The position numbers and the translations under genes are program-made. Shown here piece by piece: positions 52,157 through 64,000 of a DNA stretch of 64,000 nt. Under the pieces are notes generated by a model. The model was not told the origin of the DNA and made no database searches. It saw only the letters and a list, made by a program, of their open reading frames with translations. Within the stretch, counting starts at the first letter, position 1. The number at the start of each line of letters is the position of its first letter. This DNA comes from Pseudomonas sp. MYb118 (GTDB taxonomy: Bacteria > Pseudomonadota > Gammaproteobacteria > Pseudomonadales > Pseudomonadaceae): contig NZ_JBFRXN010000002.1 in the NCBI RefSeq assembly GCF_040947875.1, positions 310,001 to 374,000 of the forward strand, written 5' to 3'.

Positions 52157-53497
52157 ATGCGCGTGATGAAGTGGAGCATGATCGCACTGGCAGTTGCAGC
52201 AGCAGCCAGTACTCAAGTGGCAACAGCAGCACCTTTCGTAAGTGACCAGGCAGAAGCCAAAGGTTTTGTTGAAGACGCAAAAGCAGACATCCTGCTGCGT
52301 AACTACTACTTCAACCGTAACAACAAAGACGGCGGCAACGACCAGAAAGACTGGACCCAGGGTTTCTGGGGTAACTTCAGCTCCGGTTACACCCAAGGCA
52401 CCGTAGGCGTCGGCGTTGATGCATTCGGTTACCTGGCCATCAAACTGGACGGTGGCGACGGTACCGGCGGTACCGGCAACATGCCAGTGGGCGCCAACGG
52501 CGTACAAGACAGCCAGGGCAAAGCCGGTGGTGCTGTTAAATTCCGCGTATCGAAAACCGAGCTGAAAGTCGGCGACATGCAGCCAAGCACTGCTCCAGTG
52601 TTCGCTGTCGGCGGTTCCCGTATCCTCCCGCAAACTGCCAGCGGTTTCCAACTGCAGAGCAGCGAAGTCAAAGACCTTGACCTCGAAGCCGGTCACTTCT
52701 ACTCGTCGACCAGCCAGGACCGTAACTCGCGTGATGGCGGCCTGTACGCCACTTACGCCGGTGAAGAAGCCAACACCATCGACTACTTCGGTGGCAAGTA
52801 CGGCATCTCCGACGCACTGAGCGTTTCCCTGTACGGCGCCAAGCTGGAAGACATCTGGAACCAGTACTACGCGAACGCGAACTACACCATCCCAATGGGT
52901 GGCGATCAGTCGCTGAACCTGGACGGTAACATCTACCGCACCTCGGACACTGGCGATGCCAAAGCCGGTGATATCAGCAACACCACCTACTCGCTGGCCG
53001 CTGCTTTCTCGTTCCTGAAAGCACACACCCTTACCGTAGCCTTCCAAAAGGTCAACGGTGACACGCCATTCGACTACATCGGCGTGGGCAAGAACAACCG
53101 TGGTGGCGACTCGATCTTCCTCGCCAACTCCATCCAGTACTCTGACTTCAACGGTCCGGAAGAGAAATCTGCCCAGATCCGTTACGATCTGAAAATGGCT
53201 GAGTACGGCGTTCCAGGTCTGAGCTTCATGACCCGTTACGTTAAAGGCTGGGACATCGACGGTACCGGTCTGGCAGCTAACAGCGTTTACCGTAAATCCA
53301 ACGGTGACCCACTGTACGGTGCTGACGGCAAACACAACGAAACCAACTTCGAAGCCAAGTACGTAGTACAGACTGGCCCGGCAAAAGATCTCTCCTTCCG
53401 CATTCGTCAAGCGTGGCACCAAGCTAACGCTGACCAAGGCGAAGGCGACATCAAAGAGTTCCGTCTGATCGTCGACTACCCGCTGTCGCTGTTGTAA
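52157..53497 (+). CDS. oprD: OprD family outer-membrane porin
   Basis: Substrate-specific porin of 446 residues, for basic amino acids in P. aeruginosa OprD. It has a signal peptide (MIALAVAAAASTQVATA), a start of the mature chain APFVSDQAEAKGFVEDAKAD, strand motifs (RNYYFNRNNKDG, QGTVGVGVDAFGYLAIKLDG) and the C-terminal EFRLIVDYPLSLL. Neighbours slyX, HIT, cold-shock and dps match P. aeruginosa PA0958-PA0962, so it is the positional OprD orthologue. AAAGGAG precedes the ATG. Confidence 0.94.
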   Translation: MRVMKWSMIALAVAAAASTQVATAAPFVSDQAEAKGFVEDAKADILLRNYYFNRNNKDGGNDQKDWTQGFWGNFSSGYTQGTVGVGVDAFGYLAIKLDGGDGTGGTGNMPVGANGVQDSQGKAGGAVKFRVSKTELKVGDMQPSTAPVFAVGGSRILPQTASGFQLQSSEVKDLDLEAGHFYSSTSQDRNSRDGGLYATYAGEEANTIDYFGGKYGISDALSVSLYGAKLEDIWNQYYANANYTIPMGGDQSLNLDGNIYRTSDTGDAKAGDISNTTYSLAAAFSFLKAHTLTVAFQKVNGDTPFDYIGVGKNNRGGDSIFLANSIQYSDFNGPEEKSAQIRYDLKMAEYGVPGLSFMTRYVKGWDIDGTGLAANSVYRKSNGDPLYGADGKHNETNFEAKYVVQTGPAKDLSFRIRQAWHQANADQGEGDIKEFRLIVDYPLSLL

Positions 53498-53526
53498 TCG
53501 CATCCAGTTAGTTTGCGATAACAAAT

Positions 53527-53556
53527 AAAAAGGCCCATCTTCGGATGGGCCTTTTT
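53527..53556. terminator. Bidirectional terminator between oprD and mscS
   Basis: AAAAAGGCCCATC-TTCG-GATGGGCCTTTT: 12-13 bp stem with UUCG loop and flanking A/T tracts. Confidence 0.95.
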
Positions 53557-53572
53557 GTTACAAGTTTGTTAC

Positions 53573-54415
53573 TTACTGCACTGCCGATTCCTGCACCACG
53601 CGAATCACTCGCTGTGGAAAGGGAATATCAATGCCAGCCGCCTTCAAACGATCACGGGACTGTTCATTGAACATGAACATCACATCCCAATAGTCCGCCG
53701 TTTTTACCCACACCCGCAGAGAAACAGTAATGGAACTGTCGCCCAGGGTAGAAATGACAGCCTGGGGTGCCGGTTCATTGAGGATGCGCTCATCCTTGGC
53801 CAGGTCCAGCAGCACCTGACGGGCTTTCTGCAAGTCCGCTTCGTAATCCACACCGACATCGAATACCACCTTGCGGGTAGGCTGACGGTTGGTGTTGGTG
53901 ATGATGCCGTTGGACAGGTTACCGTTGGGCACGATGATGGTCTTGTTGTCACCGGTGCGCAGCACGGTGTGGAAGATCTGAATGCTGTCGACCGTACCCG
54001 CCACACCCTGGGCTTCGATCCAGTCACCAATGCGGAACGGACGGAACAGCAGAATCAGCACCCCACCGGCGAAGTTCGCCAGACTGCCCTGCAACGCCAG
54101 GCCGATGGCCAGGCCGGCGGCACCGATGGCGGCGACGAACGAGGTGGTTTCCACACCGATCATCGAGGCCACGCTGACGATCAGCAACACCTTGAGGATG
54201 ATGTTCGCCAGCGTGCTGATGAAACCTTGCAACGCCAGGTCGGCATTGCGCAGGGCGATCAGGCCGCCGAGCTTGCGCGTGACCTTGTTGATCAGCCACC
54301 AGCCGATGGCCAGCGTGATGACGGCCAGCAACACACGGCTGCCGTATTCCATGATCATCGGAATCCAGGCTTGGGACACCTTGACCAGGTTGTCCACTTC
54401 AGCATTCAAGTCCAT
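53573..54415 (-). CDS. mscS: Small-conductance mechanosensitive channel MscS
   Basis: Membrane-tension-gated channel of 280 residues that relieves osmotic downshock. Three N-terminal membrane segments end in the pore helix AAIGAAGLAIGLALQGSLANFAGG, followed by the MscS beta domain (LRTGDNKTIIVPNGNLSNGII) and the cytoplasmic C-terminal cage. The ATG at 54415 begins MDLNAEVDNLVK; the frame continues upstream without resemblance to the family. Confidence 0.95.
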   Translation of the reverse strand: MDLNAEVDNLVKVSQAWIPMIMEYGSRVLLAVITLAIGWWLINKVTRKLGGLIALRNADLALQGFISTLANIILKVLLIVSVASMIGVETTSFVAAIGAAGLAIGLALQGSLANFAGGVLILLFRPFRIGDWIEAQGVAGTVDSIQIFHTVLRTGDNKTIIVPNGNLSNGIITNTNRQPTRKVVFDVGVDYEADLQKARQVLLDLAKDERILNEPAPQAVISTLGDSSITVSLRVWVKTADYWDVMFMFNEQSRDRLKAAGIDIPFPQRVIRVVQESAVQ

Positions 54416-54449
54416 CCAGGTTCTCCTGATTGGTGGCCATACGGCACAC

Positions 54450-54476
54450 AAAAAAATCAGGGGCAAAAATGCCCCT
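54450..54476 (-). terminator. Terminator downstream of yajQ
   Basis: AGGGGC/GCCCCT stem followed by seven T on the minus strand, upstream of mscS. Confidence 0.8.
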
Positions 54477-54499
54477 CGGGTTTACACACGATTCCCCAA

Positions 54500-54588
54500 C
54501 TGTGGGAGCGAGCCTGCTCGCGATAGCGGTGAGTCAGTAATCAATGAATCGTCTGAAAGATTGCCATCGCGAGCAGGCTCGCTCACAC
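54500..54588. repeat. REPIN
   Basis: Inverted GTGGGAGCGAGCCTGCTCGC REP pair between mscS and yajQ; the right arm ends GCTCACACAC, with one changed base. Confidence 0.88.
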
Positions 54589-54599
54589 ACACAAAAACA

Positions 54600-55085
54600 T
54601 CAATCGCGGAAGTTGTTGAACTGCAGCGGCATGTCGAACGTCGCCGCGCGCAGCGCCGCAATGGCTTCCTGCAGGTCGTCACGCTTCTTGCCGGTCACGC
54701 GCACCTGCTCGCCCTGGATGGCGGCCTGCACCTTGAGCTTGGCGTCCTTGATGTGGGCGACGATCTTCTTCGCCAGCTCCTTGTCGATGCCTTCCTTGAG
54801 CACGGCTTCCTGCTTCATCAGCTTGCCCGACGCATAGGCGTCCTTGACTTCCAGGCACTGCACGTCGATTTTGCGCTTGACCAACGCCAGCTTGAGGATC
54901 TCAATCATCGCTTCAAGCTGGAAATCCGCTTCAGCGGTCAGGTTGACGGTCAGGTCCTTTTCCTTGAACTCGAAGCTGCCTTTGCCTTTCAGGTCATAGC
55001 GACGATCGAGTTCCTTGACGGCGTTCTCGACGGCGTTGGTGACTTCGTGTTTGTCCAGTTCGGATACCACGTCGAACGACGGCAT
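54600..55085 (-). CDS. yajQ: YajQ family cyclic di-GMP-binding protein
   Basis: 161-residue protein with the family start [20 protein letters not shown], the duplicated ferredoxin-like fold ([39 protein letters not shown]) and the conserved C-terminal PLQFNNFRD. YajQ-type proteins bind cyclic di-GMP in Pseudomonas and Xanthomonas. Divergent from the panE-like gene. Confidence 0.95.
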   Translation of the reverse strand: MPSFDVVSELDKHEVTNAVENAVKELDRRYDLKGKGSFEFKEKDLTVNLTAEADFQLEAMIEILKLALVKRKIDVQCLEVKDAYASGKLMKQEAVLKEGIDKELAKKIVAHIKDAKLKVQAAIQGEQVRVTGKKRDDLQEAIAALRAATFDMPLQFNNFRD

Positions 55086-55117
55086 GTAATTTCTCCAATA
55101 AAGGGCGCGCTCGGTAA

Positions 55118-56143
<1,026 letters not shown>

Positions 56144-56189
56144 GCAGCGGCTACGCTGGCCACTTGTTCCTTGTGCAGCGATCACACTG

Positions 56190-58226
56190 ATGCCATTGCG
56201 CCAGCGCCTTGAAAACCTTCCGGTCGGCCAGAAACTGCTGGCCGCCCTGCTGGTGCTGTTGACCACCGTTCTGCTGGTCGCCAACCTGACCTTCATCAGC
56301 GCCGCGTACTACATTTCCCAGGAAAGCATGGCGCCCCAGGCCTTGCAGACCATCGGCCGGCTGGTGTCCAACCCGAGCCTGGTGTCTGAAGCCCTGCAAT
56401 CGCCGCAAAGCGCCGAACGCCTGCTCAACGAGCTCAACAGTTACTCACCGCTGCGCGCCGCGGCCCTGTATGACGGCAAGGGCGAACGCCTGGCGCAATT
56501 GCAGCATGGCGACAAACTCAAGCTGCCCGAGCGCTACCGCCACATCGAAGCCTGGCAGGCCACCGAATTTCGCAGCAATCAGTTGATCACCCTGCCCCGC
56601 CCCGGCACCGCGCCTGGCCATCTGCTGCTGGTGGCCAGCAGCGAGTTGCCGGTGGCCTTCTACACCGGGACCCTGACCGCGAGCCTCGGCATTCTGATTT
56701 TCAGTGTGCTGCTGTGGCTGATGATCGCCCGGCAGATCAAGCGCCTGATCACCCGGCCGATCCATCAGCTCGAAGAGCTGTCGCGCCAGGTGACCCGCGA
56801 AGAGAACTACGCCCTGCGCGCCTCCCGCGGCAACCACGACGAAATCGGCAGCCTGGCCGAGGCCTTCAACACCATGCTGTCGCGGATCGAGGCGCGCGAG
56901 CAGCAACTCAAGCGCGCGCGGGACGACTCCCAAGCCGCCTATGACCAGGCCCAGGGCCTGGCCGAGGAAACCCGGCACACCAACCGCAAGCTGGAACTGG
57001 AAGTCCAGGTGCGCAGCAAGATCGAGAAAAAGCTCACCGGCTTCCAGAACTACCTCAACAGCATCATCGACTCCATGCCCTCGGCGCTGATCGCCCTCGA
57101 CGAGCAGCTCTACGTGACCCAGTGGAACCAGGAGGCCAGCGCCCTCTCCGGGACCCGCCTGGACGAAGCCCTGAACCAGCCGATCTTCCTCGCATTCGAA
57201 CCGCTCAAGCCGTTCCTGCCGCAGCTCAAGCAGACCGTCGAGCAGCACACCGTGGCGAAGATCGAGCGCGTCACCTGGGTCAAGGACGACGAACCCAAGC
57301 ATTACGCCCTGACCTTCTACCCGCTGATGGGTGGTGCCGGGCGTGGTGTGGTGATCCGCATCGACGACATCACCCAGCGCCTGTCGCTGGAAGAAATGAT
57401 GGTGCAGTCGGAAAAAATGCTCTCGGTCGGTGGCCTCGCCGCCGGCATGGCCCACGAAATCAACAACCCGCTGGGGGCGATCCTGCACAACGTGCAAAAC
57501 ATCCGCCGGCGCCTGTCCACCGAACTGCCGAAAAACCTCGAGCAGGCCGAACAGATCGGCATTCAACTGGACACGGTCAATCAGTACTTGCAGGCCCGTG
57601 AAGTGCCGCAGCTGCTCGACGGCATCCAGCAGGCCGGTGCCCGGGCTGCGAAGATCGTCACCCACATGCTCAGCTTCAGCCGTCGCAGCACGCGGCAGAT
57701 GGCGCCGTGCGACTTGCCGGCGCTGATCGACCAGGCCGTGGAAATCGCCGGCAACGACTTCGACCTGGCCATCGGTTTCGACTTCAAGGGACAGGCGATC
57801 ATCCGCCAGTTCGACCCGGCACTGGGCCCGGTGCCGGGCACCGCCAACGAACTGGAACAGGTGTTGCTCAACCTGCTGAAGAACGCCGCCCAGGCCATTC
57901 ACCAGCGCGAAGACGACCGCGAACCTGGGCGGATCATCCTGCGCACCCGGCTCAATCCGCCGTGGGCGGAAATCCAGGTCGAGGACAACGGCATCGGCAT
58001 GAGCGAGAACGTGCGCAAACGCACCTTCGAACCGTTCTTCACCACCAAGGAAATCGGCCAGGGCACCGGGCTTGGCCTGTCGGTCTCGTATTTCATCATC
58101 ACCAACAACCACAAGGGCCAGATGGAAGTGCAATCGACCCTCGGCCAGGGCACCTGTTTCACCCTGCGCCTGCCGTTGACGAGCACGCCGCTGGTCTCGC
58201 AAGAACTCAATCAGCTATCGAGGTAA
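56190..58226 (+). CDS. Orphan sensor histidine kinase
   Basis: 678-residue membrane kinase with two membrane segments (LLAALLVLLTTVLLVANLTF near 15-35; LTASLGILIFSVLLWLMIA near 161-180), a HAMP domain, a coiled coil, a PAS domain (LNSIIDSMPSALIALDEQLY), H-box MAHEINNPLGAILHN and an ATPase domain (N-box NELEQVLLNLLKNAAQAI; G-boxes VEDNGIGMSENV, GQGTGLGLSVSYF). No response regulator is adjacent and no receiver domain is attached. Its place beside the adenosyltransferase and panE-like genes matches the PA4398 kinase, which has been linked to swarming. Signal unknown. Confidence 0.92.
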   Translation: MPLRQRLENLPVGQKLLAALLVLLTTVLLVANLTFISAAYYISQESMAPQALQTIGRLVSNPSLVSEALQSPQSAERLLNELNSYSPLRAAALYDGKGERLAQLQHGDKLKLPERYRHIEAWQATEFRSNQLITLPRPGTAPGHLLLVASSELPVAFYTGTLTASLGILIFSVLLWLMIARQIKRLITRPIHQLEELSRQVTREENYALRASRGNHDEIGSLAEAFNTMLSRIEAREQQLKRARDDSQAAYDQAQGLAEETRHTNRKLELEVQVRSKIEKKLTGFQNYLNSIIDSMPSALIALDEQLYVTQWNQEASALSGTRLDEALNQPIFLAFEPLKPFLPQLKQTVEQHTVAKIERVTWVKDDEPKHYALTFYPLMGGAGRGVVIRIDDITQRLSLEEMMVQSEKMLSVGGLAAGMAHEINNPLGAILHNVQNIRRRLSTELPKNLEQAEQIGIQLDTVNQYLQAREVPQLLDGIQQAGARAAKIVTHMLSFSRRSTRQMAPCDLPALIDQAVEIAGNDFDLAIGFDFKGQAIIRQFDPALGPVPGTANELEQVLLNLLKNAAQAIHQREDDREPGRIILRTRLNPPWAEIQVEDNGIGMSENVRKRTFEPFFTTKEIGQGTGLGLSVSYFIITNNHKGQMEVQSTLGQGTCFTLRLPLTSTPLVSQELNQLSR

Positions 58227-58228
58227 CC

Positions 58229-58798
58229 ATGGGCTTTCGCTTGTCGAAGATTTACACCCGCACCGGCGACAAAGGCGAAACCGGGCTGGGCGACGGGCGC
58301 CGCGTGCCCAAGGACCACCCGCGCATCGAGGCGATTGGCGAGGTGGATACCTTGAACAGCCAGTTGGGCGTGCTGCTCGCCGGGCTGGCCGCCGAGCCTG
58401 CGCTGAACGAAGTGATCGAGGTGCTGGCGCCCTGTCAGCACCGCCTGTTCGATCTCGGTGGCGAGCTGGCGATGCCGGAGTATCAGGCGTTGAATACCGC
58501 GGAAATCCACAGGCTGGAAGCGGCGATCGACGTGTGGAATGAAGAGCTGGGGCCACTGGAGAACTTCATCCTGCCTGGCGGCTCCCTGCTGATTGCCCAG
58601 GCGCACGTCTGCCGCAGCCTCGCGCGCAGTGCCGAGCGGCGCTGCCAGCAGTTGAATGCGCTGGAGCCGCTGGCCGGGGTGGGGTTGGCCTACATCAATC
58701 GGTTGTCGGATCTGCTGTTTGTGGTGGCGCGGGTGATTGCGCGCAGGCAGGGGGTGGCGGAGATTTTGTGGGAGGCGGCGGGGAAGCCTGAGGTTTAA
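58229..58798 (+). CDS. PduO-type corrinoid adenosyltransferase
   Basis: 189-residue ATP:cob(I)alamin adenosyltransferase, forming adenosylcobalamin. Diagnostic start KIYTRTGDKGETGLGDGRRV, then GEVDTLNSQLGVLLAG and the ATP/corrin motif RSLARSAERRCQQLN-YINRLSDLLFVVAR. AGGTAACC precedes the ATG, two bases after the histidine kinase stop, so the two are co-transcribed. Confidence 0.94.
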   Translation: MGFRLSKIYTRTGDKGETGLGDGRRVPKDHPRIEAIGEVDTLNSQLGVLLAGLAAEPALNEVIEVLAPCQHRLFDLGGELAMPEYQALNTAEIHRLEAAIDVWNEELGPLENFILPGGSLLIAQAHVCRSLARSAERRCQQLNALEPLAGVGLAYINRLSDLLFVVARVIARRQGVAEILWEAAGKPEV

Positions 58799-58815
58799 GT
58801 GGCGCCTTGAAGGCC

Positions 58816-58955
58816 GCCATCGCGAGCAGGCTCGCTCCCACAGTTGACCGAGTTCCATCAGAAGGAATACAGCCAATTGTAGGGGCTCCCTCAGCTGACC
58901 GAGTTCCATCGGAAGGAATACAGCCAACTCTGTGGGAGCGAGCCTGCTCGCGATG
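58816..58955. repeat. Two outward-facing REPs with an internal direct repeat
   Basis: GCGAGCAGGCTCGCTCCCAC (from 58820) and GTGGGAGCGAGCCTGCTCGC (from 58932) face the opposite way to normal REPINs. Between them a 33-base segment (TGACCGAGTTCCATC...GAATACAGCCAA) occurs twice, at 58844 and 58895, with two mismatches. Confidence 0.85.
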
Positions 58956-58965
58956 AGGCCAGTCG

Positions 58966-59916
58966 CTAGACCAGAGAATCAGGCCAGAAAGCCCGAATCC
59001 CCGCCACACCCTGCGCCCCCGCCTCCCAGGCCTTTTGCTGCTCTGCCGGGCCAACTCCGCCCAACAGAAACACCGGCTTGCTGAACCCCTCGATCAGGCT
59101 CGATGCCTGTTCCCAGCCCAGCGGCTGCGCATCCGGATGGGTCAAGGTCGGTTGCACCGGCGACAGGGTCACGAAGTCCACGCCCATCTGCTCGGCCAAC
59201 GCCAGTTCTTCGGCGTTATGGCAGGACGCCGCCAGCCAGCGCGACGCCGGCAACGGGCGACCGGCCGCAGCGTACTTGCGCAGTTGGGCCGAGGTGATGT
59301 GCCAACCGGCCGACGGGAAATCCCCCAGCCATTCGAACGGCCCCTTGATCATCAACTGCGCCTTGCCGGCACACAGACCCGCCGCGTCCACCGCCAGGTC
59401 GCGGTACTTGGGGTCGTAACCGCTGGGTGCGCGCAACTGGACCAGCTTGATCCCGCCAGCAATGGCCTTCTGCATGCCGCGCAACAGCGCCGGGGCTTCC
59501 AGGTCTTCGGGGGTGATCAGGTACTGCGCAGGCAGCCGTGCGGCGGCAACTATCGGTTGATTGGCGGCCGGGAACTCATAGCTCGGCAAGTCCCGTGGCG
59601 CGACCCACTGCAATGGCTGGCCTTCGGCGCCATGGGGTTCGCCGGTAAAGTCGCTGACTTCCCAGACATCCAGCAACACCTGCTTGTCCGGGTAATCGTG
59701 GTGGATCTTGATCAGCGGACGCGCCGCGACTACCACAATACCCAACTCCTCGTGAAGTTCGCGGGCCAGGGCGCGCTCGACCGACTCGTCCGCCTCGACC
59801 TTGCCGCCGGGAAACTCCCACAGACCGCCCTGGTGCTGGGTATCGGCACGGCGGGCGATCAGGATCTTGCCGCTCGGGTCGCGAATGACCGCTGCGGCGA
59901 CATGAACTCGTTTCAC
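58966..59916 (-). CDS. MutT/Nudix hydrolase fused to a ThiE-like domain
   Basis: 316-residue two-domain protein. The N-terminal MutT domain (residues ~1-130) has a Nudix box GKVEADESVERALARELHEE followed by LGI and should clean 8-oxo-dGTP. The C-terminal domain resembles thiamine-phosphate synthase (IAGGIKLVQLRAPS, WHITSAQLRKYAAAGR, FVTLSPVQPT, LLGGVGPAE). GTG at 59916 has GGAGG upstream and overlaps the GST stop (GTGA). The fusion is usual in Pseudomonas (PA4400). Confidence 0.93.
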   Translation of the reverse strand: MKRVHVAAAVIRDPSGKILIARRADTQHQGGLWEFPGGKVEADESVERALARELHEELGIVVVAARPLIKIHHDYPDKQVLLDVWEVSDFTGEPHGAEGQPLQWVAPRDLPSYEFPAANQPIVAAARLPAQYLITPEDLEAPALLRGMQKAIAGGIKLVQLRAPSGYDPKYRDLAVDAAGLCAGKAQLMIKGPFEWLGDFPSAGWHITSAQLRKYAAAGRPLPASRWLAASCHNAEELALAEQMGVDFVTLSPVQPTLTHPDAQPLGWEQASSLIEGFSKPVFLLGGVGPAEQQKAWEAGAQGVAGIRAFWPDSLV

Positions 59917-60545
59917 TGCCCAACCTCCTCCAGACCCGCCCGCTGCCAGGCCTTGAAGGCCGGCCACTGGTAGATCGTTTCAACATAGGCGGCATCCGCC
60001 GCCGACAACGGCACCTGATAGGTACGCAGGCGTACGGCAATCGGTGCAAAAAAAGCGTCCGCGACCGTCGCGCCGCCAAACAGGAACGGGCCGACTTCGG
60101 TGGCTTTGGCGCGGCATTCGGCCCACAGGGCCAGCATGCGCTCGATGTCCGCCTGCACGTCCGCCGGGACGGGTGACAGCGGCGCATCGCGGCTCAGGTC
60201 GAACGGCATGTTGCCGCGCATGGCGAAGAAACCGGCATGCATTTGCGCACAGGCCGAACGGGCCTGGGCACGGGCCGCGACGTCCTTGGGCCAGAGCCCG
60301 GCGCCGGGGAACTGTTCGGCCAGGTATTCGGCAATCGCCAAGGAGTCGGCGACGGTGCCGTGTGCGGTCACCAGCAGCGGGACCTTGCCGGTCGGCGAGT
60401 GTTTGAGAATGCGCTCGCGGGTGTCCGGCTGGTTCAGTTTGATCAGTTCTTCGGTGTACTCGGCACCCGTCAGGTCGAGGGCCAGGGCGCCGCGCAGGGA
60501 CCAGGAGGAATAGAGTTTGTCGCCGATGATCAGGTGGAGGCTCAT
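59913..60545 (-). CDS. Glutathione S-transferase family protein
   Basis: 210-residue soluble transferase with an N-terminal thioredoxin fold (LHLIIGDKLYSSWSLRGALAL, PTGKVPLL, ADSLAIAEYLAEQFPG) and a helical C-terminal domain. The active-site Ser/Tyr is likely in YSSWSLR. Substrate unknown. Overlaps the MutT-ThiE gene by four bases. Confidence 0.93.
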   Translation of the reverse strand: MSLHLIIGDKLYSSWSLRGALALDLTGAEYTEELIKLNQPDTRERILKHSPTGKVPLLVTAHGTVADSLAIAEYLAEQFPGAGLWPKDVAARAQARSACAQMHAGFFAMRGNMPFDLSRDAPLSPVPADVQADIERMLALWAECRAKATEVGPFLFGGATVADAFFAPIAVRLRTYQVPLSAADAAYVETIYQWPAFKAWQRAGLEEVGQ

Positions 60546-60601
60546 GTTCGGGACCTTTTGATGGGATAAGCAGGCCAGTTACTCAGTGACTGGCAGGCCG
60601 C

Positions 60602-60667
60602 CATCGCGAGCAAGCTCGCTCCTACAGGGACAACGCAGACCTCTGTAGGAGCGGGCTTGCTCGCGAT
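60602..60667. repeat. Outward-facing REP pair
   Basis: GCGAGCAAGCTCGCTCCTAC and GTAGGAGCGGGCTTGCTCGC facing away from each other, 15 bases apart, between argJ and the GST gene. Confidence 0.88.
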
Positions 60668-60682
60668 GGGGTCGACGCGGTC

Positions 60683-61900
60683 TTAAGTACGGTACTCAGC
60701 GTTGATCTTCACGTACTCGTGGGACAGGTCGGTGGTCCAGATGGTTTCGCTGCAATCGCCGCGACCCAGTTCGATGCGGATGGTGATTTCTTCCTGCTGC
60801 ATCACCGCCGCGCCCTGGGCTTCGGTGTAGGTGGCGGCACGGGCGCCACGGCTGGCGATGCACACTTCGCCGAGGAACACGTCGATCTTGCTCACGTCCA
60901 GGTTCGGCACGCCGGCACGGCCAACGGCCGCCAGGATACGACCCCAGTTCGGGTCGGAGGCGAACAGCGCGGTCTTGATCAGTGGCGAGTGGGCCACGGT
61001 GTAGCCGACGTCCAGGCATTCCTGGTGGTTGCCGCCGCCGTTGACTTCGACGGTGACGAACTTGGTGGCGCCCTCGCCATCGCGAACGATGGCCTGGGCC
61101 ACGTCCATGCACACCTCGAATACCGCCTGCTTGAGCTTGGCGAACAATTCGCCCTCGGCGCGGGTGATTTCCGGCAGGGCCGCCTGGCCGGTGGCGATCA
61201 GCATGCAGCAGTCGTTGGTCGAGGTGTCGCCGTCGATGGTGATGCGGTTGAACGACTTGTTGGCGCCGTCCAGCAACAGGTTCTGCAACACATCCCGGGC
61301 GACTTTGGCGTCGGTGGCGATGTAGCCGAGCATGGTCGCCATGTTCGGGCGGATCATGCCGGCACCCTTGCTGATGCCGGTGACGGTGATGGTCACGCCG
61401 TCATGCTGGAACTGCCGGCTCGCGCCTTTTGGCAGGGTGTCGGTGGTCATGATGCCGGTGGCGGCTGCTTCCCAGTTGTTCACCGACAGGTCGTCGAGGG
61501 CAGCTTGCAGCGCGCCTTCGATTTTCTCGACCGGCAGCGGTTCGCCGATCACACCGGTGGAGTACGGCAGCACCAGGCTGGCATCCACGCCAGTCAGCTC
61601 AGCCAGCTTGGCGCAGGTGCGCTCGGCGGCGGCCAGGCCTGGCTCGCCGGTACCGGCGTTGGCATTGCCGGTGTTGGTCAGCAGGTAACGGACCGGGCCT
61701 TGCACGCGTTGCTTGGCCAGGATCACCGGGGCGGCGCAGAAGGCGTTCAGCGTGAACACGCCCGCGACGGTCGAACCTTCGGCACAGCGCATGACCACGA
61801 CATCCTTGCGCCCTGGGCGCTTGATACCGGCCGATGCGATACCGAGTTCAAAACCGGCAACCGGGTGCAACGTAGGCAAAGGACCAAGACCAACAGCCAT
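60683..61900 (-). CDS. argJ: Bifunctional glutamate N-acetyltransferase / amino-acid N-acetyltransferase
   Basis: Arginine biosynthesis enzyme that recycles the acetyl group from N-acetylornithine to glutamate. The 405-residue precursor self-cleaves at MT-TDT (in [13 protein letters not shown]) into two chains. [39 protein letters not shown] and the C-terminal VKINAEYRT are family motifs. GAGGAGCG precedes the ATG at 61900; a longer frame exists upstream but is not supported. Confidence 0.96.
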   Translation of the reverse strand: MAVGLGPLPTLHPVAGFELGIASAGIKRPGRKDVVVMRCAEGSTVAGVFTLNAFCAAPVILAKQRVQGPVRYLLTNTGNANAGTGEPGLAAAERTCAKLAELTGVDASLVLPYSTGVIGEPLPVEKIEGALQAALDDLSVNNWEAAATGIMTTDTLPKGASRQFQHDGVTITVTGISKGAGMIRPNMATMLGYIATDAKVARDVLQNLLLDGANKSFNRITIDGDTSTNDCCMLIATGQAALPEITRAEGELFAKLKQAVFEVCMDVAQAIVRDGEGATKFVTVEVNGGGNHQECLDVGYTVAHSPLIKTALFASDPNWGRILAAVGRAGVPNLDVSKIDVFLGEVCIASRGARAATYTEAQGAAVMQQEEITIRIELGRGDCSETIWTTDLSHEYVKINAEYRT

Positions 61901-61965
61901 GAATGCGCTCCTCACTAGATGATGTCTTTCACCGCTCGGCAGGAGCGGTGGTGTAAATGGCAAAA

Positions 61966-61994
61966 CGCCGCGACGGCATGAGCCGGTCGCGGCG
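61966..61994 (-). terminator. Possible terminator of secA
   Basis: CGCCGCGAC/GTCGCGGCG stem followed by TTTT on the minus strand, 29 bases after the secA stop. Confidence 0.5.
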
Positions 61995-62022
61995 CGGGTA
62001 TTTCAGCGTATGAAACGGGCCT

Positions 62023-64000
<1,978 letters not shown>

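Overview
The window is chromosomal DNA from a Pseudomonas of the fluorescens/putida type. The evidence is high-GC codon use, Entner-Doudoroff genes (edd, gap, glk, gltR-gtrS), an anaerobic arc operon, an oprD-tol-ruv gene order recalled from P. aeruginosa, and many REP palindromes of the GTAGGAGCGAGC / GTGGGAGCGAGC type. Apart from sequences cut at both ends (gtrS at the left, secA at the right), nearly every gene is intact and recognisable. The clear exception is glk, which carries an apparent one-base frameshift.

Layout: 1-5915 is glucose catabolism (gtrS, gltR, glk, edd on the minus strand, gap divergent), with a HexR-like operator before gap. 5937-6574 holds a REPIN and a composite repeat element. 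6693-11681 is a heme-iron uptake locus: ECF sigma factor, FecR-type anti-sigma factor, TonB-dependent receptor with signalling domain, and heme oxygenase, with Fur-box-like sites. 11817-17125 carries a DUF454 membrane protein, a chemoreceptor, a class III CoA-transferase and alkA. 17122-23828 is arginine fermentation: two divergent arcD paralogues and arcDABC, with an ANR-like box. 24416-32353 is glycine/serine catabolism: the enhancer-binding regulator gcsR, then gcvH-gcvP-sdaA-gcvT behind a strong sigma-54 promoter and three TyrR/GcsR-like palindromes.

32755-35567 holds a cold-shock gene, an RDD membrane protein, a second inverted copy of the composite repeat, a cluster of REPINs and nadA. 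35832-48473 contains tRNA-Lys, queC-queE, the tol-pal cell-envelope operon, ruvCAB, a YebC/PmpR regulator, aspS and a FmdB zinc ribbon. 48609-53497 has an RHH protein, dps, a membrane-anchored cold-shock protein, slyX, a HIT protein and the porin oprD. 53573-64000 has mscS, yajQ, panE-like, an orphan hybrid-less histidine kinase, a PduO-type adenosyltransferase, a MutT-ThiE fusion, a GST, argJ and the 3' part of secA.

No CRISPR array, prophage, transposase or toxin cluster was seen. The least explained material is non-coding: two ~523-bp composite repeats, each a ~220-bp hairpin-rich module followed by three 106-bp REP-bearing units, lying in opposite orientations 27 kb apart, plus about eighteen other REP loci. 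The tRNA-Lys 3' end, a known integration site for large islands in Pseudomonas, is empty here.
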